Notes: generated by a model from the sequence alone, not told the origin. A DNA stretch of 64,000 bases from JBFWUW01 sp050247075 (GCA_050247075.1 JBFWUW010000007.1:62001-126000); one strand, 5' to 3'; shown: positions 16,517-25,801, counted from the stretch's first letter. Program-made: numbers and translations.

Positions 16517-18580
16517 TTGCCCCTGGATACGCGCATTCCCATGCCGCTTTTTGCCAAACTTGATTTCGCGAATATCGACCACCCTTGGCTGTGGCTGGCC
16601 TTGGCTCTGCTGGGGGCGGGGATATTGGCCTATACCTATCTCAGCATTTTCCAGCGGTCGCAACGCAAGTTGACGTGGGGATTGTTGGCCCTGCGGGGGG
16701 CGGGAGTGGCCGCACTGTTCTTGGCGCTGGCTCAACCGTCGTGGACGCGCGAGGAAGAACGGGTCGATCCGGGCCGGTTGGCCGTGATTGTCGATGACAG
16801 CATTTCCATGTCCCTGCCCGGTTCCGTCGACAAGAGCCGCTATGCATTGGCACGCGAAGCCGCCAATAAGCTACGCGAGGAATTGGCCACAGTGAATAGC
16901 GGGCCCGAATTGCGGGTTGATCTGTTCGATCTGCAAGGAACGCCTCTGATTAACGGCTTTCCGGCGGAGCCGCGGGTGGAACGGACCGATCTCGTTCGAG
17001 CCGTCAGCGAAACCGCCGCGCGGCTGCGGTCGCGGGCCGTGGCGGGGATCGTGCTGATTTCCGACGGCATGGACAACACGGGCCGCTCCAGCGTACAAGA
17101 ACTGGGTGATGGCCCGCCGGTGAATTGCGTCGGCTTTCGCCAGGATCCATCCACGGCGCAGCTCGATCTGCTCGTCCGCCACGTTACCGCGCCCGAGCGC
17201 GTGATGGTTGATAACGAAGTCAAGGTAGACGTGTTGATTGGCAAACTGGCCGGCCCGGCCACGGAGGCCACACTGGCGATCAAGCGGGGCGGATCCGAGT
17301 TTGCCTCGCAGGCCGTGCCGCTGGCCGAAGGCAACGTCGAGCAAGTCGTCAGCCTGCGAATTACCCCGCGCGAGGCGGGCCGGTTTGTGTTTACCGCGTC
17401 GATTGCGGCACCGTCGGGCGAGCGGCTGCTGGCCAACAACGCGCAGCATTTTCCGATCGAGGTGGAAGCTTCACCGATCCGTGTGTTGTACCTGGAAGGC
17501 TTTCTGCGCGAGGAGTACAAGTTCTTAAAGACTCGCCTGGAAGACGATCCCGATCTGAGCCTGGTCACGGTCGTGCGGCGGGCCAATCCGGCTGGCGGCG
17601 AAAGCGATTCGTCGGGCGGCAACTTGCTTTCGGCAGAGCGGTTGGCCGATTTCGACGTAGTGATCCTGGGCGACTTTGAGGGGGCCTACTTTACGCCAGC
17701 CGAGTACGAGTCTTTGGTGCAATGGATTGACGGCGGCGCGATCGACGCCAACGACGCGCCAGCCGAAGGGACCGCGGCGAACAGGTCGCACGCCTTGCTG
17801 GTGCTGGGGGGCTATCAATCGTTTGGCGAGAATGGATTTCGCGGCACGCCGTTGGCCGCCGCCTTGCCGGTGGAGTTTTCGCCGACCGCGCCGTATCAGG
17901 GAGAGGACCCCTTTGTGATGGAACTGACACCCGCGGGGCAATCGCATCCCATTTTTGAAGTGACGGGTGATTCCGTCCGCGACTTGCAACTGTGGTCTTC
18001 GTTGCCGCCGCTGCTCGGTTCTCCCTTGGTCGCCGGGGCCAAGCCGGGTGCCGACGTCTTGGCGCGGAACCCCAGCTTCCCCATCGACGGGATCCCTGCC
18101 GTGGTGATTGCCACGCAGCGGTTTGGAGCGGGCCGCACGATGGTCGTGGCGGCCGACACGACTTGGCGCTGGTCGCGGTTGGCCCGCATGGCCGGCAAAA
18201 ACGACACACTCTACCCCCGGTTTTGGAGCCAGACCATCCGCTGGCTGGCGGGCCGCGAGAAACAAACGCAGCGCCCGCCACTGGCCGTCAGCACCGATCG
18301 ACCCGACTACGAGGTCCGCAAGCCGGTTCATATTCGTGCCGTCCGCCAATCGCCCGCTGGCGAGGCCGACGCAGCGGCCGAGGTCACGGTGGAAATCGCC
18401 GACGAGTCGGGCCGCTCGCGGACGATTGAAATGCACGCCCGCTCGAGCGAGCCGAACGTCTTCAACGGCACCTTTCATACCGAGTCGGGCGGACGGTACG
18501 AAGTGGCGGCGGCGCTTTCATCGGGTGGCAAAGTGACCGCCAATCAGACGACGGAGTTCCTGGTCCACGGATCCGACTAG
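16517..18580 (+). CDS. VWA/BatA-like membrane protein interrupted by an in-frame TAG
   Basis: The 687-residue frame has two N-terminal helices (about 23-45 and 55-75), then a von Willebrand A domain with a MIDAS-like DDSISMS near 93, and a glutamine-amidotransferase-like fold further on (VLYLEGF, VLGGYQSFGENGF). It ends in a beta-rich domain at FLVHGSD followed by TAG at 18578. Reading continues in frame for 78 more residues, which look like the authentic C-terminus. Proteins of this type occur in planctomycete clusters with DUF4175-like proteins; their molecular role is unproven. ATG 16541 is an alternative start. Confidence 0.85.
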   Translation: MPLDTRIPMPLFAKLDFANIDHPWLWLALALLGAGILAYTYLSIFQRSQRKLTWGLLALRGAGVAALFLALAQPSWTREEERVDPGRLAVIVDDSISMSLPGSVDKSRYALAREAANKLREELATVNSGPELRVDLFDLQGTPLINGFPAEPRVERTDLVRAVSETAARLRSRAVAGIVLISDGMDNTGRSSVQELGDGPPVNCVGFRQDPSTAQLDLLVRHVTAPERVMVDNEVKVDVLIGKLAGPATEATLAIKRGGSEFASQAVPLAEGNVEQVVSLRITPREAGRFVFTASIAAPSGERLLANNAQHFPIEVEASPIRVLYLEGFLREEYKFLKTRLEDDPDLSLVTVVRRANPAGGESDSSGGNLLSAERLADFDVVILGDFEGAYFTPAEYESLVQWIDGGAIDANDAPAEGTAANRSHALLVLGGYQSFGENGFRGTPLAAALPVEFSPTAPYQGEDPFVMELTPAGQSHPIFEVTGDSVRDLQLWSSLPPLLGSPLVAGAKPGADVLARNPSFPIDGIPAVVIATQRFGAGRTMVVAADTTWRWSRLARMAGKNDTLYPRFWSQTIRWLAGREKQTQRPPLAVSTDRPDYEVRKPVHIRAVRQSPAGEADAAAEVTVEIADESGRSRTIEMHARSSEPNVFNGTFHTESGGRYEVAAALSSGGKVTANQTTEFLVHGSD

Positions 18581-18817
18581 GAACTGGCCGATCCGGGGGT
18601 CAATCGGGTGTTGCTGCAATCGCTGTCCAGCGCCACCGGAGGCGCATTCGTCGATGTCGAACAAATCACCGACCTGGCGGCCAAACTCCCCCGCAAAGAG
18701 CGGCGCACCTCGCACGTAGAACGAACGGAACTAGGCGGCTCTCCTTGGCTCTTCGTTTTCTTCCTGGCGGCGGTGACGGCAGAGTGGTTGTTACGGAGAA
18801 AAAATCATTTGGTGTGA
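18581..18817 (+). pseudogene. Detached 3' part of the VWA membrane-protein gene
   Basis: In the same frame after the TAG come ELADPGVNRVLLQSLSSATG, then AFVDVEQITDLAAKLPRKER, then a transmembrane helix PWLFVFFLAAVTAEWLLRR and a short tail ending in TGA at 18815-18817. The polarity (a soluble 'ELADPG...ATGG' segment, a basic linker, a C-terminal anchor) matches what I expect at the end of this family. The stop is therefore most simply a Leu-to-amber change, a sequencing error, or a read-through site. A GTG at 18608 could restart translation, but no Shine-Dalgarno is evident. Confidence 0.75.
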
Positions 18818-18871
18818 GGCAGACCGCGGGATCGTCGGCAACTCAACATGCTTTTCAATCTAGCCATCGGA

Positions 18872-18877
18872 TATAAT
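18872..18877 (+). promoter_or_regulatory. Candidate -10 box for the DUF6932 module
   Basis: A perfect TATAAT lies 11 bases before the ATG at 18889, which would make the transcript nearly leaderless. No convincing -35 is seen 16-18 bases upstream. Confidence 0.35.
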
Positions 18878-18888
18878 GGAAAGCGTCG

Positions 18889-19290
18889 ATGATTCCACCG
18901 TTTGACGAGCGCGGCAACCTTCCGCCGGGAGTGCATTTGGCGACGCTAGTCGAGATTGAGGCTCGCTTTGGTGAGGAGTCTGACTTGCGTCGGACGCAAA
19001 TGGAGTCGCTACGGTGGCTGGTCGATTTGGCAAGGAGAGCGGGAGTCGAGCGGTTGGTGATTAACGGCAGTTTCGTGACGGATGCATTCGAGCCAAACGA
19101 TGTCGATTGCGCCCTCTTGATTCACCCTGATGCCGTGATTGATTTCGTTGCCGAAAAGGCATTGCATGATGGGTTGCCGTTTCTGGACGTTCAAGTCGTG
19201 GACCGGGAAGGTTTTACAATGCTCGTCGAGCGGTTTTTCTCTTCAGACCGCCATCTTGTGCCCAAAGGCATGGTTGAGGTATCGCTATGA
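18889..19290 (+). CDS. DUF6932-type nucleotidyltransferase-like protein
   Basis: The 133-residue protein starts MIPPFDERGNLPPGVH, the typical opening of DUF6932 proteins. It contains NGSFVTDAFEPNDVDCALL, a GS-x(n)-DxD pattern like the active site of minimal nucleotidyltransferases, with a further acidic stretch (FLDVQVVDRE) that could give the third carboxylate. The reaction and substrate are unknown. The stop overlaps the next start in an ATGA, so it is coupled to a small coiled-coil protein. This arrangement resembles NTase-type toxin-antitoxin pairs, but toxicity is inference. It lies inside an envelope operon and looks inserted. Confidence 0.75.
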   Translation: MIPPFDERGNLPPGVHLATLVEIEARFGEESDLRRTQMESLRWLVDLARRAGVERLVINGSFVTDAFEPNDVDCALLIHPDAVIDFVAEKALHDGLPFLDVQVVDREGFTMLVERFFSSDRHLVPKGMVEVSL

Positions 19291-19517
19291 ACTTGCAAAG
19301 CCATCGAGAGTTGGAAGTCACGCGGATGAAATTGCGGATGCTCGAAGAGCGGGTTGCAGCGGCCGAGTTGGAACAAGATGCCGATGAATATGTCCGCGAG
19401 ATCAGTCAACGATCACTCAAGAAGTTGATCAATCAACTGAAAGAAGAAATCATTCGTTTCGAGATTCGTGCTGGAATAAGACCAACAGACGCGAATTCCG
19501 GGGTGTCGGGCTCATGA
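19287..19517 (+). CDS. Small coiled-coil partner of the DUF6932 protein
   Basis: The 76-residue product is highly charged and helical: ELEVTRMKLRMLEERVAAAE, followed by a heptad-like SLKKLINQLKEEIIRFE. There is no signal peptide or DNA-binding motif. Translation is coupled to the upstream gene by a four-base ATGA overlap. The size and coiled-coil character fit an antitoxin or regulatory partner; there is no direct evidence for the role. I do not recognise a named family. Confidence 0.7.
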   Translation: MNLQSHRELEVTRMKLRMLEERVAAAELEQDADEYVREISQRSLKKLINQLKEEIIRFEIRAGIRPTDANSGVSGS

Positions 19518-19597
19518 GCGAGACGCTGTTCAATCCGGTTGACTGTTTCCTGTCATTTCTAATCCTGGGAAGGCTTAATGATAGTTGAGGTTCCTAC

Positions 19598-20035
19598 GTG
19601 TTCGAGTTTCACGGCTGGGCGACAATTGAAGTTGATGATACGGATGACCCGGACCTAAGCGTGATTCGCGCCCGGAAGGAGAAAGCCGTCGAGCAGTTAC
19701 AAATTGCCTTAACAGTGGCGGACGACGATTTTTCATGGTTCGAATTGAGAACAGCCGGGAATGGGCTGACCGTATTGTCCGCCCAAGGCCTTCGCAATCA
19801 CAGGTATGAACCAGTTATTGATCTGTTTCGTTGGGTGGCTCGGAACTTGCCGTTCGCTTACGGCTTGCTTTACGTGCGAGACGACGAGGACCGAGGAGAC
19901 CGCGGCTCCGACAATAGCAACTGCTTCCGAGTTTGGCGAATCGCGCGCGGAATGTTCGAGGAGATGACGGACCCGTTTCTGTCGCCATGCATTCCAACGG
20001 TGGAACCGCCTTGGGAATGGGCATCTGACAATTGA
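19598..20035 (+). CDS. Imm7-family immunity protein (orphan)
   Basis: The 145-residue protein begins FEFHGWATIEV and contains LRNHRYEPVIDLFRWVA, AYGLLYVRDDED and DPFLSPCIPTVE, the landmarks of immunity protein family 7 of polymorphic toxin systems. Such proteins neutralise a cognate secreted or contact-delivered toxin. No toxin, polymorphic-toxin N-terminus or secretion gene lies next to it, so it is an orphan that may protect against toxins of neighbouring cells. The start is a GTG at 19598 with GAGG about eight bases upstream. It is unrelated to its envelope-gene neighbours. Confidence 0.8.
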   Translation: MFEFHGWATIEVDDTDDPDLSVIRARKEKAVEQLQIALTVADDDFSWFELRTAGNGLTVLSAQGLRNHRYEPVIDLFRWVARNLPFAYGLLYVRDDEDRGDRGSDNSNCFRVWRIARGMFEEMTDPFLSPCIPTVEPPWEWASDN

Positions 20036-20061
20036 CATTACGAAGGAAATTAGGAATCCCC

Positions 20062-23000
20062 ATGAGCTACCTTCGAATCCTCGCGGAACTTGACGCTGTC
20101 CGCCGCCAGTGGCGGTTTCAGAAAGTGCTGGAAGGGGCGCTGCTGGCGGGTGCGCTGGTGTTGGGCGTGCTGGTGTTGGTGGTGGCTGCCGATAATCTGC
20201 TGCGGCTAGGCAGCCTCGGCAGGGCCGTGCTGTCGCTGACGCTGTGGGCTTCGGCTGCATTTGCCTTGTTTTCGTGGGTCATCAGCCGTTGGCTGGAGGA
20301 CCGCCGCGACGATTTCTTTGCCGCACTGGTGGAACAAAAACACCCCGAACTGGGCAATCGGCTGATCAACGCCCTGCAGCTTGGCCGCGGCAACCAGCAG
20401 TATGGCTCGCGGCGGTTGATTGATGCCATTGTGGGCGATGCCGCTACCGCCACCGCCGACATGGAACTGGCCGACTGCCTCGATTGGACCGTCGTCCGCC
20501 GTGCGGGCCTGGCCGCCGCCGTGGGCGCGGGCATTGTGCTGTTGTACGCCGTGCTGCCGTTGTGGTCGCTCAATGAGCGGTTCGGAAACGGACTGGCCCG
20601 CGTGCTGCTTCCCTGGGCCGATTACAAACCGTTCGCCGCCACCAGGGTCGCCATCAAGTCGCCGCAAGAGGAAGAGACTCGCATACCCGAAGGCGCTTCG
20701 ATCACCATCGAAGCCGCCGCCAGCGGCGTCGCTCCCCGCTCCGCCGCGCTGTTTGTTCGCGACGATGGCGGGGCCTGGCGCAATTACACCATGCAACGGG
20801 CGGAAGCCACACCCGGCCTATTCCGCTTTACCATGCTGGAGCCAGCCAACTCGTTTGAATACTACGTTGCCGCCGGCGATGGCCGCTCGGAGCCGTTTGA
20901 CGCCTCGCGCATTTCCAAGGCCCGCGCCGGTCAGTTGCGCCGCGCGGAAGCTGGCGGCATCCGCGAGCGTTACGTGGAAGTCGTGGCCCGCCCGCGGGTC
21001 GAGTCGATCAAAATCTCCTACACGCCGCCGGCCTACACGGGCGAGGTGCCCCGGCAGGTCGATGATTCCGAAGGGGAAATCGTCGGCGTGGCCGGCACCC
21101 GCGTCGATGTTGAGGTCGTCACCACCAAGCCGCTGCAATCGGGCCCTGCCCGACCGGCCGCGGCAATGGTCACGGATAGCAGCGAGATCTTGCCGCTTGT
21201 GCAAGGCACCGACGCCCGCACGTGGCGGGCTACTTTTACCATCCATGCCGAGGGGGCCAAGTTCGATCCCTCCGCCTTGCGGCCGCTGGCCGCGCCGGCC
21301 CGCTATCAATTGCGGTTGCTGGATACCGATGGCTACGACAACCGTGATCCTTTGTGGCGTTCTATATCGCTGATCAAGGACCAGCCGCCGGTAGTGGCGA
21401 TGACCGCGCCGGGAAAAGACCTGCAATCGCAACCGGCCGATTCCGTGGAACTGGCCGTCGCCGCCAAGGACGACTACGGGCTGGCCGATGTGCGGCTGTT
21501 GTACCGTGTCAACGATGAGCAGAAAATCCGCGAACTGGCGGCCTTTGCCATCGACAAGGCAGGCGTTCGCGACAGTACCCAGCAACATTCCTGGAAGCTT
21601 GACAGCGCGGGGTTGAAGTCGGGCGATGTCATCTACTACTGGGCCACGGCGGCCGATCGCAACGATATCACCGGGCCGGGCCAAGGTGAGTCGCGGCGTT
21701 ACTCCATCTTCATCGTCGAGCCAGACAAGGTGCTGGCAGCGCTTGACAATGCCTTGCTGGCTTACGAGGAAGAGTTGGAGGAAATCCTTCGCTTGCAACG
21801 TGAGAACCGCGCGCAAACGGCCTCGAATGTGGCCTTCGGCACGCTAGTAACCCGGGAGTCGTCCGTCCGCCAGAAGACCCGCCAACTGGCCGACCGTATG
21901 CGGCAAGATGCCACGCCCCTGCACACTATCGTGGCCGCGCTGGGCGAGTTGCACGTCGGCCTGATGGCCGATTGCATCGGCATCTTGGAAAGCGGCAAGG
22001 CCACGAACGATGCCGCCAAGGCGTCGGGCTTTCGCGAGCAATCGCTGCCGGTGCAGGACCAGATTATCGAGCAACTTGGCGCGCTGCTGGCCCGCCTGCA
22101 AAAGAACGAGCAAGCCCGCGAGCGGCTTCGCAAGTTGGCCAAGGGGGACAAGCAAGCCCATTGGGCCATCACAGCCAAGCTCAACGCCATGACCGACGAC
22201 CTGGACCGGTTGCTGGCCGAGGAGCAGGAACTGGCCGACAAATTCGAGCGGCTGCCCAAAAAGAAGGTGGACGAACTGAGCGACGACCAGGAAAAAGCCC
22301 TGGACGAGTTCGACGAGTTCCAGGACCGCTGGGAGAAATGGGCCAAGGGGACGATCGACGAACTAGCCAAGCTGCCGACCGGGTTTGTCGATGACTTCGG
22401 CATGCGTGAGGACGTGAACCGCATCTTTCAGGAGATCGAAAAAGCGGCCAGCCGCCCCAAGGCCGAAAAGATTGAAGTCGCCCTGGAAGACCTGGGGGCC
22501 GGCCTGGCCACCGAAATGCTGGAAGACCTGGAAGTCTGGATGCCCGACACGCCCGACGCCGCCAAATGGGTGCTGGAGGAACCCCTCGCCGGTTTGAAAG
22601 TGCCAGAAATGCCGCTCCCCAGTGAGTTGGAAGACATGGTGGGCGAACTGCTGCAGGAGGCCGAGGAATTCGACGAGGAGGCCGACGATATTACCTCCGC
22701 CTGGGGCGACAACCTCAATCAGGCGGGCTGGGACGTGGCCGACGGGCCAATCAGCAGCTTTTCCGCCAAGGGCAAGACCGGCAACGATCTGCCCAACAAG
22801 TCCGAAATGTCGGGCCGGTCGGGCGACGGCCGCCGCGGCAAATCGTCGGGCCAGATGGTCGGCGACACGGCACGCGGGCTGGAAGGCCGCAAGACCGAGG
22901 CCCGCGTCAATAACGAGCGCTACGAGCCGGGCCAGGTAAAGATGGAAGGCCAGCAAGACCCGCACGGCGCGACGGGGGGCGGCAAGAAGGCGGGGGCCGG

Positions 23001-23412
23001 CCGCCGCGGCCTGCAAGGCGGGACGCCCCCCGACTTCATCAAAGACATGGAGCGGCTGAGCGAGAAGCAGGCCGCCGTCCGTGAAAAGGCCGAACAAGTC
23101 GCCAAGGACTTGGAAGCCGGCGGCATCAAAAGCAGCCGGCTCGACCGTAGCATTCAACTGATGAAGTCGGTGGAAGACGACTTGGCCGACAAACGCTACG
23201 ACGACGCGGCCCGCCGCCGCAAGGTGGCCTTGTCGGCCCTCAAGGGGGCGCTTACCAACGGTGCTGACGGCACGGCCATCGACCTCAGCCGCGCCCGCGA
23301 CCTGCCCAGCGAACTGCGCGAGGAACTGTTGCAATCGGCGGAGGAGGGATACCCGGCCGGTTATGAGTCGCTATTGCAGAGTTATTTTAGGGCGCTATCG
23401 GAGGAGAAGTAG
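20062..23412 (+). CDS. DUF4175-like giant membrane protein with coiled-coil C-terminal half
   Basis: The 1116-residue protein has an N-terminal block of three transmembrane helices (about 22-45, 55-80 and 150-175), then a long periplasmic-type region with beta-sandwich character (PPAYTGEVPRQVDDSEGE, DQPPVVAMTAPGK, AKDDYGLADVRLLYRVND). A helical coiled-coil region from about 560 (LLAYEEELEEILRLQRENRA) and a Gly/Lys-rich low-complexity stretch near 900-990 follow, then a final helical domain. It resembles the DUF4175 proteins of planctomycete and proteobacterial VWA clusters. The ATG at 20062 follows AGGAA and is preferred to a frame extending ten residues upstream. Confidence 0.8.
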   Translation: MSYLRILAELDAVRRQWRFQKVLEGALLAGALVLGVLVLVVAADNLLRLGSLGRAVLSLTLWASAAFALFSWVISRWLEDRRDDFFAALVEQKHPELGNRLINALQLGRGNQQYGSRRLIDAIVGDAATATADMELADCLDWTVVRRAGLAAAVGAGIVLLYAVLPLWSLNERFGNGLARVLLPWADYKPFAATRVAIKSPQEEETRIPEGASITIEAAASGVAPRSAALFVRDDGGAWRNYTMQRAEATPGLFRFTMLEPANSFEYYVAAGDGRSEPFDASRISKARAGQLRRAEAGGIRERYVEVVARPRVESIKISYTPPAYTGEVPRQVDDSEGEIVGVAGTRVDVEVVTTKPLQSGPARPAAAMVTDSSEILPLVQGTDARTWRATFTIHAEGAKFDPSALRPLAAPARYQLRLLDTDGYDNRDPLWRSISLIKDQPPVVAMTAPGKDLQSQPADSVELAVAAKDDYGLADVRLLYRVNDEQKIRELAAFAIDKAGVRDSTQQHSWKLDSAGLKSGDVIYYWATAADRNDITGPGQGESRRYSIFIVEPDKVLAALDNALLAYEEELEEILRLQRENRAQTASNVAFGTLVTRESSVRQKTRQLADRMRQDATPLHTIVAALGELHVGLMADCIGILESGKATNDAAKASGFREQSLPVQDQIIEQLGALLARLQKNEQARERLRKLAKGDKQAHWAITAKLNAMTDDLDRLLAEEQELADKFERLPKKKVDELSDDQEKALDEFDEFQDRWEKWAKGTIDELAKLPTGFVDDFGMREDVNRIFQEIEKAASRPKAEKIEVALEDLGAGLATEMLEDLEVWMPDTPDAAKWVLEEPLAGLKVPEMPLPSELEDMVGELLQEAEEFDEEADDITSAWGDNLNQAGWDVADGPISSFSAKGKTGNDLPNKSEMSGRSGDGRRGKSSGQMVGDTARGLEGRKTEARVNNERYEPGQVKMEGQQDPHGATGGGKKAGAGRRGLQGGTPPDFIKDMERLSEKQAAVREKAEQVAKDLEAGGIKSSRLDRSIQLMKSVEDDLADKRYDDAARRRKVALSALKGALTNGADGTAIDLSRARDLPSELREELLQSAEEGYPAGYESLLQSYFRALSEEK

Positions 23413-23598
23413 GAGGAGGAAGGATGACGGCTGAAGGAGGCGCTTCTTGTGGTGGCTGGAGTGAATCCTCAAACGGTTGAATTTCGCACCAACCGGCCGA
23501 CTGGCTGATCCAATCTCTCGCAAATCGACTACGTTTGGGTACAGCGACTTCGGACGAAGTTTCCTCGATAATGTCCCTTCGCATTTGAAGAATTCCAC

Positions 23599-25737
23599 AT
23601 GCTTTACACCGCTGCGATCGTTATATCGTTTTGCCTTGCCGCCGAACCCGTCCCGTGGCACTTATCCGGCTGGCGGCAGCGGGCGGTGGTGCAAGTCGCC
23701 GAGAAATCGGCGGATGCTGGTGTCGATGCCGCGGCGGTGAAGGTGTTGTGCCAAGGCCGTGCGCGGGCGGACGGCGCGGACTATCGCGTGGTCGATGCCG
23801 GCGGGCAGCAGGTGCCATTTCAGCTTTTGTTCCACGCGGCCGACAAGTACAGCCTGGTAGCGTTTCGTTCGGACGGTACCGCGGGGACATTTTACATATA
23901 TTTTGGCAACGCCGACGCGGAGCTCGCGCCAGAACAAGCCATCGTCGATCCCACGCCCGGCGCGGGTCCGCCGACGGCGGGTTCCGCCGCCGACGGCTGG
24001 GTTCCCCATTGCGGACTGACGTTTGCCACGGCCCAGCGGCCCGACGGCGAGAACCCCGCCAACGTCGAGGAGCTCCGGACGCTCATGGCCCAAACAACCA
24101 GGCAGCACGGCGCACGGCTGCAGCGGGCCATTTCCGACGGTTACAACCCTTTCGGTTCGTCAGACAATTACACCAGCGCCTACCGCGGGTGGATCAATCT
24201 GCCGGCCAGCGGCACGTACCAGTTTTGCACGGCGTCGAACGAGGCTTCGTTTTCGTTCTTGGACGGCAAGGATCTCGTGCATTGGCCCGGCCGGCACACC
24301 AGCGAGCGCGGCGAACGGGGCGAGAAGAACGTCACCATCGACCTCATGGCGGGCTTGCACTACGTCGAGTATTACCAGGAAGAAGTCTTCTTGCAGCAGA
24401 TGTCTTTCCTGGGCTGGCGTCTGCCCGGCCAGCCGGAAGGCATTTTTTCACCCATCCCAGAGACAGCTTACCCCGCGCCGCACATCGCCAGCGTGGCGGC
24501 TTACGAGTCGCCGGCCGGCCCTAGCGCGGTCTTTGAGCCGGCCATCGTGGACAGCATTTGGCCCGCGGAACGCCACGAGGGGCAGTACACCCGCGTCCGT
24601 TTTCGGGCGGAAGTCCCCGACAGCACGGCCTGCCATTGGAACTTTGGCGACGGCTTGTCGGGCGAAGGCACCGAGGCCGAGCACGTTTACCTGGCACTGG
24701 GCAACTACAACGTGGAACTCTCCACTAGTGGCGCGGACGGGCCTCCCGCCGCTGTCTGGCCGCTGGAAGTGTATGAAATTCAGCACGTAACGGCGGAAAT
24801 CGCCGGCGGCAACCCGTCTGATTACGCGGAACTGGCCCGCGCCTACGACCGTGAAAAACTCGACGCGGCCGGGCTGAAAGAGCTAGCTCATTTGCTTTCC
24901 GAGGGAGAAGACCCCGCGACCGGCTTGGAGATTGGCAAGTTGTGGATCGAACGGCACGCCGCCGCCAATGCCGAGCTTACGCCCCGCGTCCGCCGCCTGA
25001 TGGCCGACTGCGCCTTGCGTTTGGGCAGTGACGGGCTGGACGAAGCAATCGCCAATTTCCAGGCTTCCATCAACGAGCAGACCCCGCCAGCCGAAAAGTT
25101 GGACGTGCTGGGCCGGCTGATTTATCTGTTGGGGATCGAACGTGGCCTGCCGGAGAAAGCCGGTGAGGTCTTGGGGCAAGTTGAAGAGACCGTGCGGGGA
25201 GTGAAACTGGACGAAGAGGGCCGTGCGGCATACCGCCGGGCGATTATCGCCGCGGGCGACTCGCTGTTGTGGCAAGGCCAACGGGAAGGTGCCCGCGACC
25301 TCTACAAACGGGCGGAACTGGCCTCCGGCAAGAAGATTCCGCCGCAAGTGCGGGCGGCCAGGATTGGGGCGTACCCCAACGCCATTCGCGATTTTCTGGC
25401 GGCCGACGACACCGGCGCGGCGCTGGCCACGGTACGCGAGTGGGAAGAGGCTTTCCCCACGGAAAAGCTGGCCGGGCAGACCTTTTATTGGCACGGTAAG
25501 CTGCTGTTTTTGTCGGGCCAGAATCGCCACGCGGCCCAGCACCTGGCCCGCGCCGCCAGCCTGGGAACGGGCGCGGCGTTTGAGTCGGAAGCCCGCTGGC
25601 TGTTGGCCTGTTCGCTGGACAATCTGGGCAAGCCCGACGAAGCCAACAAAGAGCTGGCCCGGCTGATTGGCAGCGGGGCCAACGACCAGTTCAGCCAGAA
25701 AGCCCGCGAGCGGTTGAAGGCCAGGCCAGGCCGGTAG
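23599..25737 (+). CDS. Secreted PA14/PKD/TPR-like protein
   Basis: The 712-residue protein has a short signal peptide (1-15), a DUF2341-like beta region (VVQVAEKSADAGVDAAAVKV, FYIYFGNAD), and a PA14-type domain at about 185-280 (YRGWINLPASGTYQF, HYVEYYQEE). A PKD-like domain follows at about 330-395 (CHWNFGDGLSGEG), then a helical TPR-like half from about 410 to the end. It is probably an envelope or surface protein binding glycans or other proteins. It is 186 bases downstream of the DUF4175-like gene on the same strand and may be the last gene of that cluster. Confidence 0.75.
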   Translation: MLYTAAIVISFCLAAEPVPWHLSGWRQRAVVQVAEKSADAGVDAAAVKVLCQGRARADGADYRVVDAGGQQVPFQLLFHAADKYSLVAFRSDGTAGTFYIYFGNADAELAPEQAIVDPTPGAGPPTAGSAADGWVPHCGLTFATAQRPDGENPANVEELRTLMAQTTRQHGARLQRAISDGYNPFGSSDNYTSAYRGWINLPASGTYQFCTASNEASFSFLDGKDLVHWPGRHTSERGERGEKNVTIDLMAGLHYVEYYQEEVFLQQMSFLGWRLPGQPEGIFSPIPETAYPAPHIASVAAYESPAGPSAVFEPAIVDSIWPAERHEGQYTRVRFRAEVPDSTACHWNFGDGLSGEGTEAEHVYLALGNYNVELSTSGADGPPAAVWPLEVYEIQHVTAEIAGGNPSDYAELARAYDREKLDAAGLKELAHLLSEGEDPATGLEIGKLWIERHAAANAELTPRVRRLMADCALRLGSDGLDEAIANFQASINEQTPPAEKLDVLGRLIYLLGIERGLPEKAGEVLGQVEETVRGVKLDEEGRAAYRRAIIAAGDSLLWQGQREGARDLYKRAELASGKKIPPQVRAARIGAYPNAIRDFLAADDTGAALATVREWEEAFPTEKLAGQTFYWHGKLLFLSGQNRHAAQHLARAASLGTGAAFESEARWLLACSLDNLGKPDEANKELARLIGSGANDQFSQKARERLKARPGR

Positions 25738-25801
25738 ATAATCGCGTGCCCGGCCTTTCACCCTTGCATGGCCGGCCCATCATTCCCTCGTTGAGAACAA
25801 C

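Noticed and set aside
18578..18580. Pyrrolysine or programmed read-through at the TAG
   Set aside because: No pyrrolysine genes or known read-through signal are seen; the next base is G. A mutation or sequence error is simpler, so recoding is kept only as a possibility in the finding.
18577..18589. TAGGAACTGGCC at the amber codon matches the end of the MITE-like element at 13652
   Set aside because: The rest does not match, and GAACTGGCCGATCCG is explained by the conserved ELADP residues of the VWA protein.
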